DNA of 8,285 nucleotides from Flectobacillus sp. (GTDB lineage: Bacteria; Bacteroidota; Bacteroidia; Cytophagales; Spirosomataceae). The position numbers were made by a program, and so were the translations under genes. The notes beneath the pieces are model-generated. The model saw nothing but the letters and a program-made list of their open reading frames with translations, was not told the DNA's origin and did no database searches. Of the stretch, positions 5,725 through 8,285 are shown in pieces. How positions within the stretch are numbered: position 1 is the first letter of the stretch; every line of letters begins with the position of its first letter. Where the stretch lies: NCBI GenBank assembly GCA_029865665.1, contig JARXAV010000282.1, positions 1-8,285 of the forward strand. Direction: 5' to 3'.

Positions 5725-7176
5725 ATGGAAAAAAATACGCATTTAAAGAAGGAATTAAGCCTTACTGATGCCACCATGCTGGTTATTGGTTCGATGATTG
5801 GCTCTGGCATTTTTATCGTTTCAGCAGACGTAAGTAGAAATCTTGGGTCGCCTGGGTACTTATTACTAACTTGGATTATTACGGGGGTTGTCACCTTGAT
5901 TTCAGCTCTAGCTTATGGCGAATTGGCTGGCATGATGCCCAAAGCGGGTGGGCAATACGTCTATCTACGTGAGGCATACAATCCGTTGGTGGGTTTCCTT
6001 TTTGGCTGGACGACTTTCCTTGTCATTGAAACGGGAACTATCGCTGCTGTGGCTGTGGCTTTTGCTAAATATACAGGCGTATTATTACCTGACTTTATCG
6101 GTACGGAACATCATTTCTTATTTTTCGATACCCAACAACTTTTAGCCGTTGGACTGATTTGCTTACTGACCTTTATTAATATCAGAGGGGTGAAATCAGC
6201 AAAATTTGTTCAATTTATTTTTACCAGTACTAAAATCATCGCTCTTTTAGGACTCGCTATCATTGGGATTATTGTAGGTATGGATCCACAAAAAGGCGTT
6301 TGGGCAATCAATTCCATCGACTTCTGGAGTCCTGTTTCGATGATTTGGAAAGACGGAAAAATCATTGATTATCAATACCTTTCAGTAGGTGACCTAAAAC
6401 TATGGTCGATTGTGGGCTTGGCTTTGATTGGGCCTTTGTTTTCTTCTTCGGCTTGGAACAACGTCACTTTTACGGCAGGAGAAATGAAGAATCCGAAAAA
6501 GGACATCCCATTGAGCTTGTTTTACGGAACGTTAACCGTAAGTGCTTTATATATTTTAGCCAATATTGCCTATTTGATGTTATTACCTTTGCAAGGACAT
6601 CCGAATGCTACGGACACGCTTTCGAGAGGAATTATGTTTGCCACCAACGACCGTGTTGCCACGGCAGCAGCAGAAATTATTTTTGGTAAACCTGCGGCAA
6701 TTATCATGGCAGTATTCATCATGATTTCGACTTTTGGTTGTAATAACGGGATCATTCTTACAGGAGCTAGAGTTTATTACGCCATGGCAAAAGACAAACT
6801 ATTCTTTACCAAAGCAAGCGAACTTAACGAAAAAGGCGTGCCAAAATTCTCGTTAATTATCCAATGCGTTTGGGCAAGCCTTTTATGTTTATCAGGTACT
6901 TATGGCGACCTCCTCGACTATACCGTTTTCTCGATTTTGATATTCTATATTTTAACGATTTTTGCCGTTTTCATTTTACGTAAAAAACAACCCGACACCC
7001 CTCGCCCTTACAAAGCCTTCGGTTATCCGTTTGTACCTGCATTATACTTAATTTTTGCCGTTGCACTTTGTATTGATTTATTGATTTACAAACCGATTCC
7101 TTCGTGGGCAGGTGTAGGAATCATTTTAATGGGTATTCCAATTTATTACCTTTGGAAAGGCAAAAAACAAGCGTAA
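5725..7176 (+). CDS. APC-family amino-acid permease
   Basis: I choose ATG 5725 (MEKNTHLKKELSLTDATMLV), giving 483 residues. The frame can be extended to a TTG at 5626, but those 33 extra residues are polar and unlike the family start. The protein has about 12 hydrophobic helices. Helix 1 carries the signature IGSMIGSGIF (21-30), the unwound substrate-binding segment of APC transporters, and helix 2-3 reads YGELAGMMPKAGGQYVYLREAYNP, typical of the LAT/basic-neutral amino-acid branch. A later WNNVTFTAGEMKNPKKDIP motif (helix 6 and following loop) is also diagnostic. It should import or exchange amino acids across the inner membrane, but the substrate cannot be read from the sequence. It is divergent from the ATP-grasp ligase gene, which invites but does not prove a shared substrate. 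The gene ends at TAA 7174-7176 without a clear terminator. Confidence 0.93.
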   Translation: MEKNTHLKKELSLTDATMLVIGSMIGSGIFIVSADVSRNLGSPGYLLLTWIITGVVTLISALAYGELAGMMPKAGGQYVYLREAYNPLVGFLFGWTTFLVIETGTIAAVAVAFAKYTGVLLPDFIGTEHHFLFFDTQQLLAVGLICLLTFINIRGVKSAKFVQFIFTSTKIIALLGLAIIGIIVGMDPQKGVWAINSIDFWSPVSMIWKDGKIIDYQYLSVGDLKLWSIVGLALIGPLFSSSAWNNVTFTAGEMKNPKKDIPLSLFYGTLTVSALYILANIAYLMLLPLQGHPNATDTLSRGIMFATNDRVATAAAEIIFGKPAAIIMAVFIMISTFGCNNGIILTGARVYYAMAKDKLFFTKASELNEKGVPKFSLIIQCVWASLLCLSGTYGDLLDYTVFSILIFYILTIFAVFILRKKQPDTPRPYKAFGYPFVPALYLIFAVALCIDLLIYKPIPSWAGVGIILMGIPIYYLWKGKKQA

Positions 7177-7191
7177 ACGGGTAGAAATGAT

Positions 7192-7299
7192 GAATTTTGA
7201 ATGATGGATTTTGGATTAGTACGGTATTGAGTATAGCACTAATGATTACTTTCTATAACGGTTTTATAGCTAGTGAATTAAATCCAACATTTAAAATTC
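7192..7299. repeat. Imperfect inverted repeat flanking a 70-base spacer; right arm is copy B of the dispersed repeat
   Basis: Bases 7192-7210 and the reverse complement of 7281-7299 agree at 17 of 19 positions. The right arm plus the preceding GCTAGT (7269-7299) is the second copy of the repeat at 1387-1417. The arms with about 70 bases between them have the size of a small MITE-like or hairpin element, but no target-site duplication is evident. AT-rich repeats of this style can also be simple intergenic drift. Confidence 0.45.
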
Positions 7300-7345
7300 A
7301 ACATTATTACACAATCAGTTCCACATTCTTTAACAGCAATTACAA

Positions 7346-8053
7346 ATGTCAACAATAAAAGTGGCCTTCATTACAGGAGGAACAAAAGGAATCGGATACG
7401 GAATTGCCGAAGTCTTGATTAAAGAAGGTATCCGAGTGGCTTTTACAGGTAGAAGCGAAGAGGCAGTCAAAGAAGCAGAAGCATCCTTAAATAGATTAAA
7501 CGAAGGTTTCGCACTAGGCTTGGTGTCCGATGTACGTAGTTTAGTTTCGCAAGAAGAAGCCGTTGCTCAAATTCTAACAAAATGGGAACGAATCGACTAT
7601 GTCATTGCGAATGCTGGCGTAGGACACTTCGCTCCTATTCAAGAACTTAGTGCGGAAGCTTGGCAGGAAACAATCGACGTAAACCTAACGGGTGTATTCA
7701 ATACGACAAAGGCTACTTTAGCATCTTTACAAGCAAGTAAGGGCTATTTTATTTCTATTTCTAGTTTAGCAGGAACGAATTTTTTCCCTAAAGGTGCGGC
7801 TTATAATGCTAGTAAATTTGGTTTAGTTGGTTTCACACAAGCCATCATGATGGATTTACGCAACGAAGGTATTAAGGTGACCACGATTATGCCAGGCTCT
7901 GTGGCAACGCACTTCAACGGACATATTCCAAATGAAGCAGACGCTTGGAAAATTCAACCAGAAGACATTGGACAAATGGTTTCTGATTTGATCAAAATGC
8001 CTGCGAGAACGCTTCCTAGTAAAATAGAAGTACGTCCAACGTCTCCAAAATAA
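7346..8053 (+). CDS. Short-chain dehydrogenase/reductase (SDR), classical
   Basis: The 235-residue product is a classical SDR oxidoreductase with a Rossmann fold. The cofactor site TGGTKGIG is at 10-17, followed by TGRS (34-37), SDV (61-63) and NAG (89-91). The catalytic tetrad is complete: Asn113 in DVNLTG, Ser140 in SISSLAG, Tyr153 and Lys157 in YNASK. PGSVATHF (183-190) follows the active site. The TGRS stretch after the second strand, with Arg36, suggests NADP(H), which is an inference. The substrate is unknown; SDRs use many keto and hydroxyl compounds. Length is near the usual 240-250. The ATG at 7346 begins directly before the first beta strand. It stands about 170 bases after the permease, separated by an inverted-repeat spacer, and is followed by two hairpins, so it is probably transcribed alone. 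Confidence 0.93.
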   Translation: MSTIKVAFITGGTKGIGYGIAEVLIKEGIRVAFTGRSEEAVKEAEASLNRLNEGFALGLVSDVRSLVSQEEAVAQILTKWERIDYVIANAGVGHFAPIQELSAEAWQETIDVNLTGVFNTTKATLASLQASKGYFISISSLAGTNFFPKGAAYNASKFGLVGFTQAIMMDLRNEGIKVTTIMPGSVATHFNGHIPNEADAWKIQPEDIGQMVSDLIKMPARTLPSKIEVRPTSPK

Positions 8054-8064
8054 GTATTTTGGAG
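8043..8064. other. Perfect hairpin overlapping the SDR stop codon
   Basis: CTCCAAAATA (8043-8052) and TATTTTGGAG (8055-8064) are exact reverse complements with AG between them. The TAA stop (8051-8053) lies at the tip. No T-run follows, so it is not an ordinary terminator. It could protect the mRNA 3' end or act with the next hairpin. Confidence 0.5.
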
Positions 8065-8086
8065 TACGACAATTCGTAACGATTAC

Positions 8087-8130
8087 ATGGAGTTGCATAT
8101 AGATTTTATCTCTGTGCAACTCCGTTTTAT
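8087..8130 (+). terminator. Terminator after the SDR gene
   Basis: GGAGTTGCA (8089-8097) pairs with TGCAACTCC (8115-8123). The stem continues inward through AGAT/ATCT (8101-8104 with 8108-8111) with one mismatch and a wobble, closing on a TTT loop. GTTTTATT follows. It is a strong stem with a modest T-tract. Confidence 0.7.
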
Positions 8131-8165
8131 TCAATAGCTTGCTGGAATGCAACACGTTTTTTATC

Positions 8166-8285
8166 ATGACTAAATTATGTTATTGTGGGTCATCCACAGA
8201 CTTTCTTGAATGTTGTCAGCCTATTATTCAGGGAACAAAAAAAGCTGAGACTGCCCTATCTCTTATGAAATCGAGGTATGTTGCT
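8166..8285 (+). CDS. YchJ/UPF0225-like SEC-C motif protein, 3'-truncated by window edge
   Basis: The first 40 codons from ATG 8166 stay open to the end of the window. Residues 5-17 carry the metal-binding SEC-C pattern C-x-C-x8-C-C (Cys5, Cys7, Cys16, Cys17), which resembles the zinc-binding tail of SecA. The next part, with LMKSRYVA (33-40), matches the LMRSRY stretch of the YchJ/UPF0225 family, whose members have an N-terminal SEC-C motif and are poorly characterised. The arrangement (LCYCGSS...ECCQP, then about 20 residues, then SRY) follows that family closely. The gene lies 35 bases after the terminator of the SDR gene with no clear Shine-Dalgarno sequence. The rest of the protein cannot be judged. 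Confidence 0.85.
   Translation, partial: MTKLCYCGSSTDFLECCQPIIQGTKKAETALSLMKSRYVA

Noticed and set aside
6402..6689. A 95-residue plus-strand frame inside the permease
   Set aside because: It is an out-of-frame shadow of the permease, with no domain or start signal of its own.
7175..7183. AAACGGGTA after the permease stop codon as another REP copy
   Set aside because: Only one short half-arm is present, with no complementary arm and no head, so it is likely chance.

Overview
The window looks like a moderately AT-rich chromosomal segment of a Bacteroidota bacterium, probably of the Cytophagales type; this placement is an inference. It rests on the protein flavour (EF4/LepA, a PspC gene followed by a LiaF-like gene), the lack of clear Shine-Dalgarno sequences before most starts, and a TANNTTTG-type -7 element. 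No rRNA, tRNA, CRISPR array, phage or plasmid gene was seen. Gene order is ordinary housekeeping and envelope genes, interrupted by one small mobile-element locus.

Layout. 1-1197 is the 3' two thirds of lepA (elongation factor 4), cut by the window edge and closed by a strong hairpin terminator. 1241-1583 is non-coding and holds an AT-rich dispersed repeat. 1584-1988 encodes a 134-residue four-helix membrane protein of unknown function, followed by a terminator. 2055-2960 is a REP/RAYT locus. Three ACGGGTT/AACCCGT palindromes (two in direct orientation, one inverted) lie upstream of a REP-associated Y1-type transposase gene, and a fourth, inverted palindrome lies downstream. The transposase gene is broken by a single-base frameshift near 2459 but is otherwise well preserved.

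3072-4491 is a two-gene operon: a PspC-domain protein with an added LiaI/LiaF-type membrane tail, then a LiaF-like protein with three membrane helices, an acidic linker and a beta-rich C-terminal domain. By family these suggest an envelope-stress sensing module. A 20-pair hairpin at 4499-4547 separates the operon from the convergent gene 4568-5503 (minus strand), a divergent ATP-grasp protein related to D-Ala-D-Ala ligase. A divergent intergenic region with a 10-bp inverted repeat separates that gene from 5725-7176, an APC-family amino-acid permease. Next come an inverted-repeat spacer (7192-7299), a short-chain dehydrogenase/reductase (7346-8053) with two hairpins at its end, and the first 40 codons of a YchJ/UPF0225-like SEC-C protein (8166 to the window end).

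The two parts most worth a second look are the REP/RAYT locus with its one-base lesion and variant palindromes, and the divergent Ddl-like ATP-grasp gene. I did not find an obvious new multi-gene system.
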